Below, one piece after another: positions 15,595 to 24,573 of a stretch of 39,721 bases of DNA (positions are counted from its first letter, which is position 1; the number at the start of each line of letters is the position of its first letter). The stretch lies in the NCBI GenBank assembly GCA_904420085.1, contig CAJFUA010000033.1:1-39721 (forward strand). The letters are read 5' to 3'. The translations under genes were made by a program, and so were the position numbers. The notes under the pieces were generated by a model. It made no database searches. It saw nothing but the letters and a program-made list of their open reading frames with translations, and had not been told where the DNA came from. The DNA comes from an uncultured Eubacterium sp. Lineage in GTDB: Bacteria; Bacillota; Clostridia; Lachnospirales; Lachnospiraceae.

Positions 15595-16119
15595 ATGTCA
15601 ATATTTGTAACCATATCATCTTTTATCATACCGGGAATTATGATGTTTATTGTCATATATGGAGTGGTGAAAAAGCGGAATGTTTATGATGATTTTGTGG
15701 AGGGGGCCACAGGTGGATTAAAAACAGTCATTAAAGTTATGCCCACATTAATCGGTCTCATGGTGGCAGTAGGCGTTCTCAGAGAGTCGGGCTTTATGGA
15801 TTTTCTGGGAGATGTGGCAGGAAAAATTACGGAACCGATAGGATTTCCGGGAGAATTAATGCCGGTAACCATCGTCAAAATTTTTTCCTCATCGGCAGCT
15901 ACGGGTATGGTGTTGGACATTTTTAAATCCTATGGGCCGGATTCTTATTTGGGGAAAATCACTTCCCTCATGATGAGTTGTACGGAAACCATATTTTATA
16001 CCATGTCCGTCTATTATCTCACTGCGAAAGTGACGAAAACCAGATGGACCCTGTCTGGTGCAATTTTGGCCACAATCGGCGGAACAATTGCCAGTGTAAT
16101 ACTTGCAAATTTCATTTAA
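15595..16119 (+). CDS. spmB: Spore maturation protein B
   Basis: SpmB is the partner of SpmA, an inner-membrane protein required for spore-core dehydration. The 174-aa length and the motifs DDFVEGATGGLKTVIKVMP, AVGVLRESG, FSSSAATGMV and SCTETIFYTMSVYY are characteristic. It now stands alone, far from spmA, with an own candidate sigma-E promoter. It lies 67 bp upstream of a sugar kinase gene that has its own AGGAGG site. Confidence 0.93.
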   Translation: MSIFVTISSFIIPGIMMFIVIYGVVKKRNVYDDFVEGATGGLKTVIKVMPTLIGLMVAVGVLRESGFMDFLGDVAGKITEPIGFPGELMPVTIVKIFSSSAATGMVLDIFKSYGPDSYLGKITSLMMSCTETIFYTMSVYYLTAKVTKTRWTLSGAILATIGGTIASVILANFI

Positions 16120-16186
16120 ATACTATATATTTTGAATAGAAGCAGATGCGGAAAAATGAAAAAGCAGAGATACCAGGAGGAGCAAT

Positions 16187-17107
16187 ATGATATATACCGT
16201 TACGTTTAACCCATCCATTGATTACATCGTTACCGTAAAAGATTTTAAATTGGGACTGGTAAACAGAACTTGCGAGGAACTGATGTTTCCGGGAGGAAAG
16301 GGCATCAATGTATCCATGGTGCTTAGTAATCTGGGATTTGAAAACACGGCGTTGGGATTTTTAGCCGGGTTTACCGGAGAAAATGTTCAGAAAATGCTGG
16401 AAAGCAATGGGGTCAATGCGGATTTTATTCAGGTAAAAGAGGGAACCACCAGAATTAATGTAAAAATTCGCGCCCGGGAAGAAAGCGAAATAAACGGAAT
16501 GGGACCAGCTATTCAAAAGGAGAATATTGACGAACTGTATGCAAAACTTGATAAATTGCAGGACGGCGACATATTGGTTTTGGCTGGAAGTATTCCAAGC
16601 GTTATGCCGGAAACCATGTACAGCGATATTATGGAGTATTTAAAGAAAAAGGATATTAAGATCGTGGTGGATGCCACAAAGGATCTGCTGTTAAATGTGT
16701 TGAAATACAGACCTTTCTTCGTCAAACCCAACAATCATGAACTGGGAGAGATTTACGGAGTGGAGTTAAAGACCAGAGAGGAAGTCGTTCCTTATGCTAA
16801 GAAAATGCAGCAGCAGGGGGCAAGAAATGTGCTTGTTTCCATGGCGGGAGAAGGCGCTGTGCTGGTGGCGGAAGACGGACAGGTTTATAAAAGTCCGTCT
16901 CCAAAAGGAAAGGTAAAAAATTCCGTAGGCGCCGGGGATTCCATGGTGGCAGGATTTATCGCCGGTTATCTGGAGAACGGAACATATAAAGAGGCGTTCA
17001 GAAAAGGGCTGCTGACCGGAAGCGCCAGTGCTTTTAGTGACAATCTGGCTACCAGAGAAGAAGTGGAGACGTTAGGAAAAGGGTTTCAGTTAGATGAAAG
17101 CAGATAG
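16187..17107 (+). CDS. 1-phosphofructokinase / PfkB-family hexose-phosphate kinase
   Basis: This 306-aa PfkB-family enzyme phosphorylates a sugar phosphate, most likely fructose 1-phosphate to the 1,6-bisphosphate. It begins MIYTVTFNPSIDYIV with FPGGKGINVS, the FruK/LacC start. It has ILVLAGSIPS, PNNHELGEIYG, and the C-terminal anion-hole and catalytic motif VGAGDSMVAGFIAGY, with the aspartate base in GAGD. The gene follows spmB and ends in a bidirectional terminator. FruK, tagatose-6-phosphate kinase and minor PFK cannot be separated confidently by eye. No fructose PTS lies directly beside it, but a fructose-type PTS is encoded about 5 kb downstream. Confidence 0.85.
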   Translation: MIYTVTFNPSIDYIVTVKDFKLGLVNRTCEELMFPGGKGINVSMVLSNLGFENTALGFLAGFTGENVQKMLESNGVNADFIQVKEGTTRINVKIRAREESEINGMGPAIQKENIDELYAKLDKLQDGDILVLAGSIPSVMPETMYSDIMEYLKKKDIKIVVDATKDLLLNVLKYRPFFVKPNNHELGEIYGVELKTREEVVPYAKKMQQQGARNVLVSMAGEGAVLVAEDGQVYKSPSPKGKVKNSVGAGDSMVAGFIAGYLENGTYKEAFRKGLLTGSASAFSDNLATREEVETLGKGFQLDESR

Positions 17108-17113
17108 TGAAAT

Positions 17114-17147
17114 AGGCGGAACATAAAGCGTTCCGCCTACTTTTTTA
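17114..17147. terminator. Bidirectional terminator between convergent genes
   Basis: AGGCGGAAC (17114-17122) pairs perfectly with GTTCCGCCT (17130-17138), loop ATAAAGC, followed by ACTTTTTTAA. It serves the sugar kinase, and its far side touches the stop of the minus-strand gene. Confidence 0.85.
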
Positions 17148-18959
17148 ATCCTTTATATTCTTCTCGTAGAAATAGCAAATCCATTTCTCCACCACATCAA
17201 AGGATGTGGGACCTACAGACAGAAATGCTTTATGAAAATCTTTTAAATGAAAGTCGGGTCCGTATTTTTTTAACATTTTATTTTTCAAATCAACAATCTC
17301 CAAATAACCTACATAATATTGCAGATAATTGGCAGGCTCCTCCACCACGGCTTCAAAAATGGAATTACATACACTTTCATCTTCGATGCTATAGTTAGAT
17401 AAAAACTTTATGGTTTCTTTTCTGCTCCATCCCTCGTAATTGACACCGATATCACATAAGGAATATAGCGCCAGAGAATAAGAGGAATTGCAGGCGTAAG
17501 CATTGGCAAGCTGGGTATCGTCATAAGCGTATTGGTAGGACAGCAGCTCGGTGTATGTGGCCCATCCCTCAGAATAACCGCCAAAGTTTAGCAGGTGCCT
17601 GATGGGAAGCGGATTGGTTTTTGAAAAATAGTCGGACTGAAACATATGTCCCGGGATGCCCTCGTGAGCCAGTGTGGTAAAAAGGCTCTGACTGGCATTG
17701 GGAGAGGCATTATTGATATAAATGGTGTTTTTGCTGTCGCTGTCAATAGGGGGAGACATATAAAATGCCGGGCTTAAATGATTTTCCAGACTTTTATCTA
17801 CATATTTTATTGTAAATGTGTAATCATCATCAACCGGAAAATCCTTTGCGGCTTTTTTGCTTAGCTGTTTTAAAATTTCTTCCGGTTTCAAGGTTGTCTG
17901 TTCCACGGTGGAGAACTTTTTCTCTAATTCCGGAGACACGTTTAATAGAGAGTACATGGTACGCACATCCTTGGCAAGCTGGGTCTGAATCATCGCCTTC
18001 TGCTCCAAAATATTTCGGGAACTGCCGGTGTAGGAACGTACCAGATATTCATAATAAGATTTTCCGTTTTTTAATTTGCACAGTCCCTCTTCATTTTTGC
18101 AATATCCTTTTTCCTTCAAATCAGATAAGGTGGAAATAATCTGCCGGTATCCGGGAATCACACTGTTTTGTAATGCCTCCTGATTTTTTTGTACATAGTC
18201 CTTTTTTTTCTGAGAAGACAAAAATTTCAAGTCGGAGATGCGGTTGTAAAAGGAAGTGTACAGCAGATTCTCTTTTATATTCTTTTCATTTATAAAATCT
18301 TTGCACTGGGCAATAATTTTATCACAGCAGAAAGAGCTGATAAAACTGTCGTTTTTTGCCTTGGTTACTTGAAACTCACAGATTTGGGAAAAATAATCTT
18401 TTACCTGAGATAAAAGAGTCAAATAGTGTTCAATGTCTGTCTGACTGTTAAAGGCATATTCCGACAGCAGGACAGGAAACTGTGCCTGCAGTCCGGTAGT
18501 GGGGCTTAACACCTGCGAACAGAGACAAAGGTCCCCGAAATCCAGTTGGGAGGTGAAGGAGCTGATAAGTGTATCGTATGCCAGCTGCTGGTTGGGGTAC
18601 AGTTCCTTATAGTTCAGGGATTTTAAATAATTAATTTGGTTTATGTAATATTTCTGGCTTTCTTTCATAGATTTATGACTGTACTCGCCAAGAGTGGGAG
18701 AAGACATATCAATATTCCAGTCTTCCGGATGTTCCAGATAAAAATGCATACTTAACCAGTCGGAGGAAAGCTGCCAGGAGAACAGTTCATTGGTATAGCT
18801 GTCAAAAGTATACTGGGTATTGTTTTCATAAGTTCTGGCAGTTGGGGTGTCTTTGGACGGCAGAAGAAGCAGACCAACCGACACGGCAAAAATGAGAAAC
18901 AGGGAAACAAAAAGCAGTATTTTTTTATTAATTTTTGAAAAAAAAGAAAAAAGTTTCAT
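17145..18959 (-). CDS. DUF885 membrane-anchored metallopeptidase-like protein
   Basis: This 604-aa DUF885 protein has an N-terminal membrane anchor or signal (about residues 12-34, after a basic KINKK) and a large helical extracellular domain. The motif AHEGIPGHMFQSDYF at about 430-445 is the H-E-x-x-x-G-H zinc site typical of DUF885. FGGYSEGWATYTELLSYQ downstream supplies the usual acidic ligand region. Members are thought to be carboxypeptidase-like, but the substrate is unknown. The start at 18959 is preferred over an upstream Met at 19007, because TTTGGAG lies seven bases before it and it gives a normal signal segment. It is convergent with the sugar kinase and divergent from manA. Confidence 0.82.
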   Translation of the reverse strand: MKLFSFFSKINKKILLFVSLFLIFAVSVGLLLLPSKDTPTARTYENNTQYTFDSYTNELFSWQLSSDWLSMHFYLEHPEDWNIDMSSPTLGEYSHKSMKESQKYYINQINYLKSLNYKELYPNQQLAYDTLISSFTSQLDFGDLCLCSQVLSPTTGLQAQFPVLLSEYAFNSQTDIEHYLTLLSQVKDYFSQICEFQVTKAKNDSFISSFCCDKIIAQCKDFINEKNIKENLLYTSFYNRISDLKFLSSQKKKDYVQKNQEALQNSVIPGYRQIISTLSDLKEKGYCKNEEGLCKLKNGKSYYEYLVRSYTGSSRNILEQKAMIQTQLAKDVRTMYSLLNVSPELEKKFSTVEQTTLKPEEILKQLSKKAAKDFPVDDDYTFTIKYVDKSLENHLSPAFYMSPPIDSDSKNTIYINNASPNASQSLFTTLAHEGIPGHMFQSDYFSKTNPLPIRHLLNFGGYSEGWATYTELLSYQYAYDDTQLANAYACNSSYSLALYSLCDIGVNYEGWSRKETIKFLSNYSIEDESVCNSIFEAVVEEPANYLQYYVGYLEIVDLKNKMLKKYGPDFHLKDFHKAFLSVGPTSFDVVEKWICYFYEKNIKD

Positions 18960-19030
18960 TGGAAAACTCCAAAAGTTCATTAGTATAAAATATAATAAAA
19001 ATACCAAATGTATGATATTTTCTTAAAATA

Positions 19031-19039
19031 TGTTACAAT
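19031..19039 (+). promoter_or_regulatory. Extended -10 promoter of manA
   Basis: TG-T-TACAAT is an extended -10 element 54 bp before the manA start. The -35 region is poor. Transcription would run through manA and probably into the PRD regulator 17 bp after it. Confidence 0.5.
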
Positions 19040-19092
19040 AAATAAGATAGAGATCCGTGAAAAATAAAACAAAATGACATTGGGAGGTAAGC

Positions 19093-20025
19093 ATGGGAGT
19101 ATTGATGTTAGAGCCGGTTTTCAAGGAGGCCATCTGGGGAGGAAAACTTTTGCAGAATTTCGGATATGAGGAGGCAGGAGACAAAGCCGGGGAGTGCTGG
19201 GGAATCAGTGCCCACAGCAGTGGAGACTGCACCATAAAAAATGGTGAATATAAAGGGAAAACCTTGTCATGGTGCTATCAGAATCATAGAGAACTGTTTG
19301 GAAACATGAAAGAAGAGGTGTTTCCATTATTGGTAAAAATCATCGGTGCAGAAGATGATTTAAGCATACAGGTTCATCCGGATGACCAATATGCGGCGGT
19401 TAATGAAAACGGGGCATTGGGGAAAACGGAATGCTGGTATATTCTGGATTGCAAAGAAGATGCAACCATTGTCATCGGACATCATGCAAAGGACAAACAG
19501 GAACTTGAGGAAATGATTCGGGAAAAAAGATGGAAAGAGCTGATTCGGGAAATTCCGATTCAAAAAGGAGATTTCTTTCAGATTAATCCAGGCTGTCTCC
19601 ATGCAATCAAGGGTGGAACGTTACTGATTGAAACCCAGCAGAGCAGTGATGTGACCTACCGGGTATATGATTATGACAGAATGCAGAATGGAAAACCGAG
19701 AGAACTTCATATTCAGCAGAGCATTGACTGTATTACAGCGCCTCATCAGGATTATCAGGAAGAAAGAGTAATTCGGCACAAGCAGGGACTGACCGTTGAA
19801 CGGCTGGTAAAATGTCCGTTTTATACTTTAGAGAAATGGGAAATGGACGGGACATATCATTTTCAGATGGAAAGACCTTTTGTAAATGTTACGGTAATAG
19901 AAGGACAGGGGAACGTGGGAGATATCCCACTGAAAAAAGGAGACCATTTTATTATTCCATCCACAGAAAAGGAATGTGATTTCCAAGGGGAAATGACGTT
20001 AATGGTATCCTATTGTGAGAAATAA
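19093..20025 (+). CDS. manA: Mannose-6-phosphate isomerase, class I
   Basis: ManA is a zinc-dependent cupin that interconverts mannose 6-phosphate and fructose 6-phosphate. The 310-aa length is that of the short Firmicute form. Seen are EAIWGGKLLQNFGY near the start, GECWGIS, the metal motif LSIQVHPDDQYA, GKTECWYIL, and INPGCLHAIKGGTLLIETQQSSDVTYRVYDY cut here across two conserved blocks. The start at ATG 19093 follows GGGAGGT. An internal Met four codons later is also possible. It lies 17 bp before the PRD regulator, which suggests it is expressed with the downstream sugar locus. Confidence 0.92.
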   Translation: MGVLMLEPVFKEAIWGGKLLQNFGYEEAGDKAGECWGISAHSSGDCTIKNGEYKGKTLSWCYQNHRELFGNMKEEVFPLLVKIIGAEDDLSIQVHPDDQYAAVNENGALGKTECWYILDCKEDATIVIGHHAKDKQELEEMIREKRWKELIREIPIQKGDFFQINPGCLHAIKGGTLLIETQQSSDVTYRVYDYDRMQNGKPRELHIQQSIDCITAPHQDYQEERVIRHKQGLTVERLVKCPFYTLEKWEMDGTYHFQMERPFVNVTVIEGQGNVGDIPLKKGDHFIIPSTEKECDFQGEMTLMVSYCEK

Positions 20026-20042
20026 AAGAAGGCAGGAAAAAT

Positions 20043-22004
20043 ATGTTATCGGAGAGAGGAATTCAAATCATTGAAAAGTTAATAGAAAACAACCGCACTC
20101 CAATTACTTCAAAAACACTGGCATTTTATATGGGCGTATCAGAGAGAAGTGTAAAAACATACATGAAAGAAGTCTCAGATTTTTGCAGAGAGCACGGGAT
20201 GATACTGGAAAGAAAGCCGGGAATCGGATTTGTGGCAGACTTTACAGACGACCAGATTGAGAAAGTAAACGATTTTAAACGGGATCAGAAAATTGTCATG
20301 TCCAAAAAACAGCGGATGAGTTACATTATGTATATTCTTCTCAGCGGCTGGGACACTTACACATTGTCTTTATTTTCTGAAGAACTGAATGTCAGTAAAA
20401 AAATGATCGGCGATGATATTAATGCCATATCAAAAGAGCTGAAAAAATACGGGATTAAGATAAACAGAGTGGCAGGCCACGGTGTATTTATTACAGGGGA
20501 CGAGTTTTCCATCAGGAAAGCCATGAGAAGCTGCTGCAGTTATGCCATTGGAAGTAAGGAAATCCGAAAAACATATGATTATCGGATGAGTGCCGCCGAG
20601 GCAGAACTGTGGATTAACAATTTCGGACAGGATAATTTTGAAAAAGCCATTGAAGTCATACATAAGGTGGAGGAAAGTTTCGGTGTGGCATATACGGATT
20701 ACAGTTTCCGAATGCTGGCGGAATACCTGAGTATACAACTGTTCCGAACCAGAATGGGAAATGTGATTACAGAAAAATTAAGCCCCGGATATAAAGCAGT
20801 CAGCAACCCTCAATTAATTGAGTTGGTGGTAGAGTGTTTTAACTGTTTGGGCAAGGTATCCCTCAATGATTATGAGAAACAGTATATTGATATTTTATTC
20901 GCCTCGGCGGCAGTGCAGATGAATGATAATCAGTTTAGAACGATTACCGTCAGAGGATACCAGAAAAAGAATAAGATGATATGCGAAGAAATGCTGAAAT
21001 ATCTCTCAGAGATTCTGAATGTGGATTTAACGGAAAATGAACTTCTCAGAACCAGTATGGAGTCCTTTTTGCCGGCTTCGCTGATTCGGACAACCTATGG
21101 AATAGAGGTAAGCAATCCGTTTTTAGGCGATATCAGAGAGATGTACTCCGGGATTTTTGCCACCTGTTTTACATTGAGCAAGTTTTATGAGGAATACTGT
21201 AACGCCATTCCCACAGATCACGAGATTTCTTTTATCGCCCTATTTCTTGGAGGGGCACTACATAGAAATGTAAAAAGCGTGAAAGCAGTTCTGATAGGAA
21301 CCAGTGGGATTGCGGCGGCAAATATTGTTGCCAGAAAGATCGAGAGCAGAATTGATAATGTAAAGATTGTAGCAATTCTCTCATCACAAAAAATAGACAG
21401 CATTGACAATTATGAGTTTGATATGATTCTGTCCATGCTGCCGAATTTTGAGTATCAGCAGAAAGTAGTTCATATTTCTCCGATTGTCAGTAAAAAAGAC
21501 GAGAAGCACATTAAAGATGCCTGCTTTGAAGCGTTATCTCATCCCACATTGGAAAAGGCGGATTTTGCAGACATGATTGATGTAGAACATACAATGCTTG
21601 TAAAGGAAAAGACAGACAGAGACAGTCTGTTAAAGAGCGTCTGCAGTCAGCTATACAGCGAAGGGTATGTAAAAGGCGGGTTTTACGAGGATGTTTTAAA
21701 CAGAGAAAACATAGAATCCACAGCCATCGGAAACGGAGTGGCAATACCCCATGGCAGTCCGGGCAATGTAATTAAGCCAAAGATATTCGTAATAAAACTG
21801 GAATACCCTGTGAACTGGGGAGGAAAAATGGTCAGCATTATATTTTTACTGGCGCTGAATTTTAATAATATTGCCACTACAAAAGCATTCTTCTCAGACT
21901 TCTCCAGAATGGTAGGTTCCAAAGAAAAATTACAAAAAATAAATCGTCTGGACAATGCACAAAGCATAGAAGATACTTTAAAAAAAGAGTTACACTGGAA
22001 ATAA
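20043..22004 (+). CDS. PRD-domain transcriptional activator, MtlR/LicR type
   Basis: This 653-aa regulator is built as two N-terminal HTH segments (KTLAFYMGVSERSVKTYMKE; LNVSKKMIGDDINAIS), PRD1 (about 170-280), PRD2 (about 285-395), an EIIB-like segment (about 405-495), and a C-terminal EIIA(Fru) domain with the phosphorylation site GVAIPHGS (His570). Such proteins are DNA-binding activators controlled by PTS phosphorylation. By eye the usual PRD histidines are not obvious (YLSIQL and FIALFL stand where xxH is expected), so control may rest on the EIIA and EIIB parts. The gene lies directly upstream of the PTS operon, its likely target. It ends in a terminator hairpin. Confidence 0.87.
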   Translation: MLSERGIQIIEKLIENNRTPITSKTLAFYMGVSERSVKTYMKEVSDFCREHGMILERKPGIGFVADFTDDQIEKVNDFKRDQKIVMSKKQRMSYIMYILLSGWDTYTLSLFSEELNVSKKMIGDDINAISKELKKYGIKINRVAGHGVFITGDEFSIRKAMRSCCSYAIGSKEIRKTYDYRMSAAEAELWINNFGQDNFEKAIEVIHKVEESFGVAYTDYSFRMLAEYLSIQLFRTRMGNVITEKLSPGYKAVSNPQLIELVVECFNCLGKVSLNDYEKQYIDILFASAAVQMNDNQFRTITVRGYQKKNKMICEEMLKYLSEILNVDLTENELLRTSMESFLPASLIRTTYGIEVSNPFLGDIREMYSGIFATCFTLSKFYEEYCNAIPTDHEISFIALFLGGALHRNVKSVKAVLIGTSGIAAANIVARKIESRIDNVKIVAILSSQKIDSIDNYEFDMILSMLPNFEYQQKVVHISPIVSKKDEKHIKDACFEALSHPTLEKADFADMIDVEHTMLVKEKTDRDSLLKSVCSQLYSEGYVKGGFYEDVLNRENIESTAIGNGVAIPHGSPGNVIKPKIFVIKLEYPVNWGGKMVSIIFLLALNFNNIATTKAFFSDFSRMVGSKEKLQKINRLDNAQSIEDTLKKELHWK

Positions 22005-22041
22005 AATTGTTTCAATCCTTTTAAAACAAATGTACATTGAG

Positions 22042-22075
22042 AATTGCACTAACTTTAGTGCAATTTTCTTTTTTT
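22042..22075 (+). terminator. Terminator after the PRD regulator gene
   Basis: AATTGCACTAA (22042-22052) pairs perfectly with TTAGTGCAATT (22055-22065), followed by TTCTTTTTTT. It separates the regulator from the PTS operon, which has its own promoter just downstream. Confidence 0.85.
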
Positions 22076-22082
22076 GCATGAA

Positions 22083-22111
22083 TTGAAAAATATTCTGATA
22101 GCAGATAGAAT
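22083..22111 (+). promoter_or_regulatory. Promoter of the PTS operon
   Basis: TTGAAA at 22083-22088, 17-bp spacer, TAGAAT at 22106-22111. Transcription would begin near 22118, giving a short leader to the TTG start at 22155. Confidence 0.65.
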
Positions 22112-22154
22112 AAGATTACACAAAGGCGATAATCTAAAAAAGGAGGAAAAGAAT

Positions 22155-22598
22155 TTGGAAAAAAAACTTATGAGTGACGCCATCGTTATGTTTGATGTGG
22201 AGGCAGAAAGCGCAGAGGAAATTATCAGAAGAATTGCCGACATGATGGATGAGGATGGCAGACTGATTGACAAAGAGGGATATGTGGCAGACGTTATGGC
22301 AAGAGAAGCCAGCTCGAGTACGGCGGTTGGATTTTCCGTGGCGACACCTCATTCAAAATCAGTGCACGTGAAAGAACCCTCACTTGCTTTTGTCCGTCTG
22401 GCAAAGCCTATGAAATGGGACGATACAGAAGAAGTGGACATGATTTTTCAGATTGGTGTTCCTTCACCGGGACAGGGTGACAGACATCTTGAAATACTGG
22501 CAGCGTTGTTCAGAAAAATCATGCATGATGATTTTAGAGAACAGCTGGCAGGTGCAGGAACGGCTGATGAAGTTATTGAGTTAATTGGTATAGTTTAA
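22155..22598 (+). CDS. PTS EIIA component, fructose family (TTG start)
   Basis: This 147-aa EIIA takes phosphate from HPr and passes it to EIIB. The phosphorylation motif is STAVGFSVATPHSKS with His66, and the C-terminal GQGDRHLEILAALFRKIM stretch is typical of EIIA(Fru/Mtl). The start is TTG 22155, eight bases after AGGAGG at 22141-22146. The longer open frame starting at 22074 would overlap the promoter, and ATG 22170 is too far from the ribosome site. It is first in an EIIA-EIIC-EIIB operon. Confidence 0.88.
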   Translation: MEKKLMSDAIVMFDVEAESAEEIIRRIADMMDEDGRLIDKEGYVADVMAREASSSTAVGFSVATPHSKSVHVKEPSLAFVRLAKPMKWDDTEEVDMIFQIGVPSPGQGDRHLEILAALFRKIMHDDFREQLAGAGTADEVIELIGIV

Positions 22599-22630
22599 CG
22601 AAAAAGGACAAAAATATTAAGGAGAAAGTT

Positions 22631-23740
22631 ATGAAAGAATTGATTGATATTTTTAAAAATTTGAGAACCCATTTGATGAATGGTGTTTCCTACATGATAC
22701 CGGTCGTAGTAGGCGGTGGTATTTTAATGGCAGTTGCAGTTTTAATTACAGGTGAAGGTGCCGCACCGGGATGGGGAGCAGGAATTCCTTACTGGTTATG
22801 GACTATTGGAGCAGACGCGTTGGGATTAATGGTTCCTGTTTTATCTGCATACATAGCGTATTCCATTGCAGACAGACCGGGTATTGCACCGGGTATTGCA
22901 GGCGGATTTATGGCGCTGAACATTCCTACAGGATTTGATGAAGCAACACAGGCAGTTCAGTTTGCCAGCGCAGGTTTCCTTGGCGGTATCGTTACCGGTA
23001 TTTTAGCAGGTATTCTTGCTCAGTACTTAAAGAAAATTCCGTTGCCGAAATCCATGCAGTCATTAAAATCCATCATTATTATTCCGGTTGTATCCATTCT
23101 TGTAATCGGTATTGTAATGTTTGGCGCTTTAGGCGGTCCGATTGCTGTTTTCATGGAATGGATGGAAGGCCTTTTGAGAGATGCGGCAGGTGGAAACGTT
23201 ATGTTAGTCAGCGCCATCGCAGGGCTGATGATTGCCTTTGACTTGGGTGGTCCGGTTAATAAAGTAGCATTTTCTATTTTGATGGTTGCTTTTGTAGGAG
23301 ACGGAATTTATACATTTGCAGCACCTGTAGGTATTGCAATCTGTGTTCCTCCAATCGGCGCCGGTGTTGCATCACTGATTTTAAGAAAGAAATTCTCACC
23401 GGAAGAAAGAAATGCAGGTGTGGGTGCCATTGCCATGGGATTCTGTGGTATCACGGAAGGTGCAATTTCCTATACAACGGCTGACCCGGTTCGAATGATT
23501 CCGATTAACATGATTTCATCTGCGATTGCAGCAGGTCTTGCAGGACTTTTGGGAGTAGGTAAGACGATGGCAGCATCCTGGGGAGGACTGATTGTAACTC
23601 CGGTTGTATCAAGTCCGTTACTTTATATCGTATGTATTCTTGTGGGTGTTGCAATTTATGTGTTACTTTGTGCAATATTAAAGAAGACATATGTTGAGAA
23701 GGAAGAAGAAACAGAAGATATTGATATTTCCTTTGAGTAA
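22631..23740 (+). CDS. PTS EIIC permease, fructose family
   Basis: This 369-aa integral membrane permease moves and phosphorylates the sugar. Its features fit the fructose-family EIIC: MNGVSYMIPVVVGGGILMA near the start, IADRPGIAPGIAGGF, MIAFDLGGPVNKVAFS and MGFCGITEGAISY (the substrate-binding GITEGAI loop). There are about ten hydrophobic segments and an acidic C-terminal tail. Separate EIIA, EIIC and EIIB genes resemble the E. coli Frw system rather than fused FruA. With the GRE and aldolase downstream, the substrate may be a 1,5-anhydrohexitol rather than fructose; this is inference. Confidence 0.92.
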   Translation: MKELIDIFKNLRTHLMNGVSYMIPVVVGGGILMAVAVLITGEGAAPGWGAGIPYWLWTIGADALGLMVPVLSAYIAYSIADRPGIAPGIAGGFMALNIPTGFDEATQAVQFASAGFLGGIVTGILAGILAQYLKKIPLPKSMQSLKSIIIIPVVSILVIGIVMFGALGGPIAVFMEWMEGLLRDAAGGNVMLVSAIAGLMIAFDLGGPVNKVAFSILMVAFVGDGIYTFAAPVGIAICVPPIGAGVASLILRKKFSPEERNAGVGAIAMGFCGITEGAISYTTADPVRMIPINMISSAIAAGLAGLLGVGKTMAASWGGLIVTPVVSSPLLYIVCILVGVAIYVLLCAILKKTYVEKEEETEDIDISFE

Positions 23741-23822
23741 AATATGAAGGAATCAAGGGGGGGAAGCAGTTCCTCTGAAAATAGAAACAGTCAGAAAGAT
23801 TTAAAGAAAGAGAGTGAAGAAT

Positions 23823-24134
23823 ATGAAATTTTTAGCAGTTACAGCCTGCCCGTCAGGGGTAGCGCATACTTACATGGCAGCAGAAGCAATTCAGCAGGCT
23901 TGTGAGAAAGCAGGCATAGAATGTAAAGTAGAAACACAGGGATCCATCGGTGTTGAAAATGCAATTACGGCAGAAGATGTGGCATCCGCAGATGCAGTAA
24001 TTCTGACCACGGATATGCCAATTAAAAACGTTGAAAGATTTGATAATCTGAAGAAGGTTAAAATTGGTATCGGACCGGCAATCAAGCAGGCAGATGCGAT
24101 TGTTGCCAAAATGATTTCCATGTTAAATGCATAA
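23823..24134 (+). CDS. PTS EIIB component, fructose family
   Basis: This 103-aa EIIB(Fru) domain protein carries phosphate on cysteine and transfers it to sugar bound in EIIC. The motif AVTACPSGVAHTYMAAEAI places the active cysteine at Cys9. ILTTDMPIKNVERF follows. ATG 23823 is preferred to GTG 23814, which sits inside the Shine-Dalgarno-like AGAGAGTGAAG. It lies about 80 bp after EIIC and is followed by a perfect hairpin before the HPr gene. Confidence 0.9.
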   Translation: MKFLAVTACPSGVAHTYMAAEAIQQACEKAGIECKVETQGSIGVENAITAEDVASADAVILTTDMPIKNVERFDNLKKVKIGIGPAIKQADAIVAKMISMLNA

Positions 24135-24186
24135 AAATCAGATTGATTTTATAAAAAGCCACCTTTTTTAAGTTTGAGCCAAAAGG

Positions 24187-24217
24187 AAGAGGCAGGTATG
24201 ATTTGTACCTGCCTCTT
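24187..24217 (+). other. Perfect 12-bp hairpin without U-tract, between EIIB and HPr
   Basis: AAGAGGCAGGTA (24187-24198) pairs perfectly with TACCTGCCTCTT (24206-24217) around a 7-nt loop. ACAAAATAAT follows, so a standard intrinsic terminator is unlikely. It may protect or process mRNA and set the ratio of EII to HPr/EI. A weaker AAAATCA/TGATTTT hairpin lies at 24135-24152. Confidence 0.6.
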
Positions 24218-24297
24218 ACAAAATAATTATACGGAATAAGAAAATTATTTGTGAAAACAATGAATATAAAAAATGAAAATTTCAGGAGGATGGAAAA

Positions 24298-24561
24298 ATG
24301 GTAAGTAGAACATTAACAGTAAACAATCCGGAAGGATTACACATGAGACCGGCAGGAGTTGTAGCGAAAGAGATGGGAAAATTCTCTTGTGATGTTACGA
24401 TTGTGTTTGGAGAAAAGAGAATCAATGCAAAGAGTCTGATTAATATTATTTCAGCATGCATTAAGAAAGGCTCCGAAGTTACTTTCGAGTGTAATGGAGA
24501 TGATGAAGAAGAAGCAATGGCAAAAATTGTGGAACTGGAGAGCCAGAATTTCGGAGAATAA
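24298..24561 (+). CDS. ptsH: HPr phosphocarrier protein
   Basis: This 87-aa HPr relays phosphate from enzyme I to EIIA. GLHMRPAG carries the catalytic His15. INAKSLINIIS places the regulatory serine at Ser46, the HPr-kinase target in Firmicutes, though the following residues (LINIIS) differ from the common IMGVMS. An AGGAGG site precedes the ATG. It is followed after 12 bp by enzyme I. Having HPr and EI inside a sugar locus recalls E. coli, where ptsA (an EI-HPr-EIIA fusion) is inside the frw/pflD cluster. Confidence 0.95.
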   Translation: MVSRTLTVNNPEGLHMRPAGVVAKEMGKFSCDVTIVFGEKRINAKSLINIISACIKKGSEVTFECNGDDEEEAMAKIVELESQNFGE

Positions 24562-24573
24562 GAGGTAAAGCCT

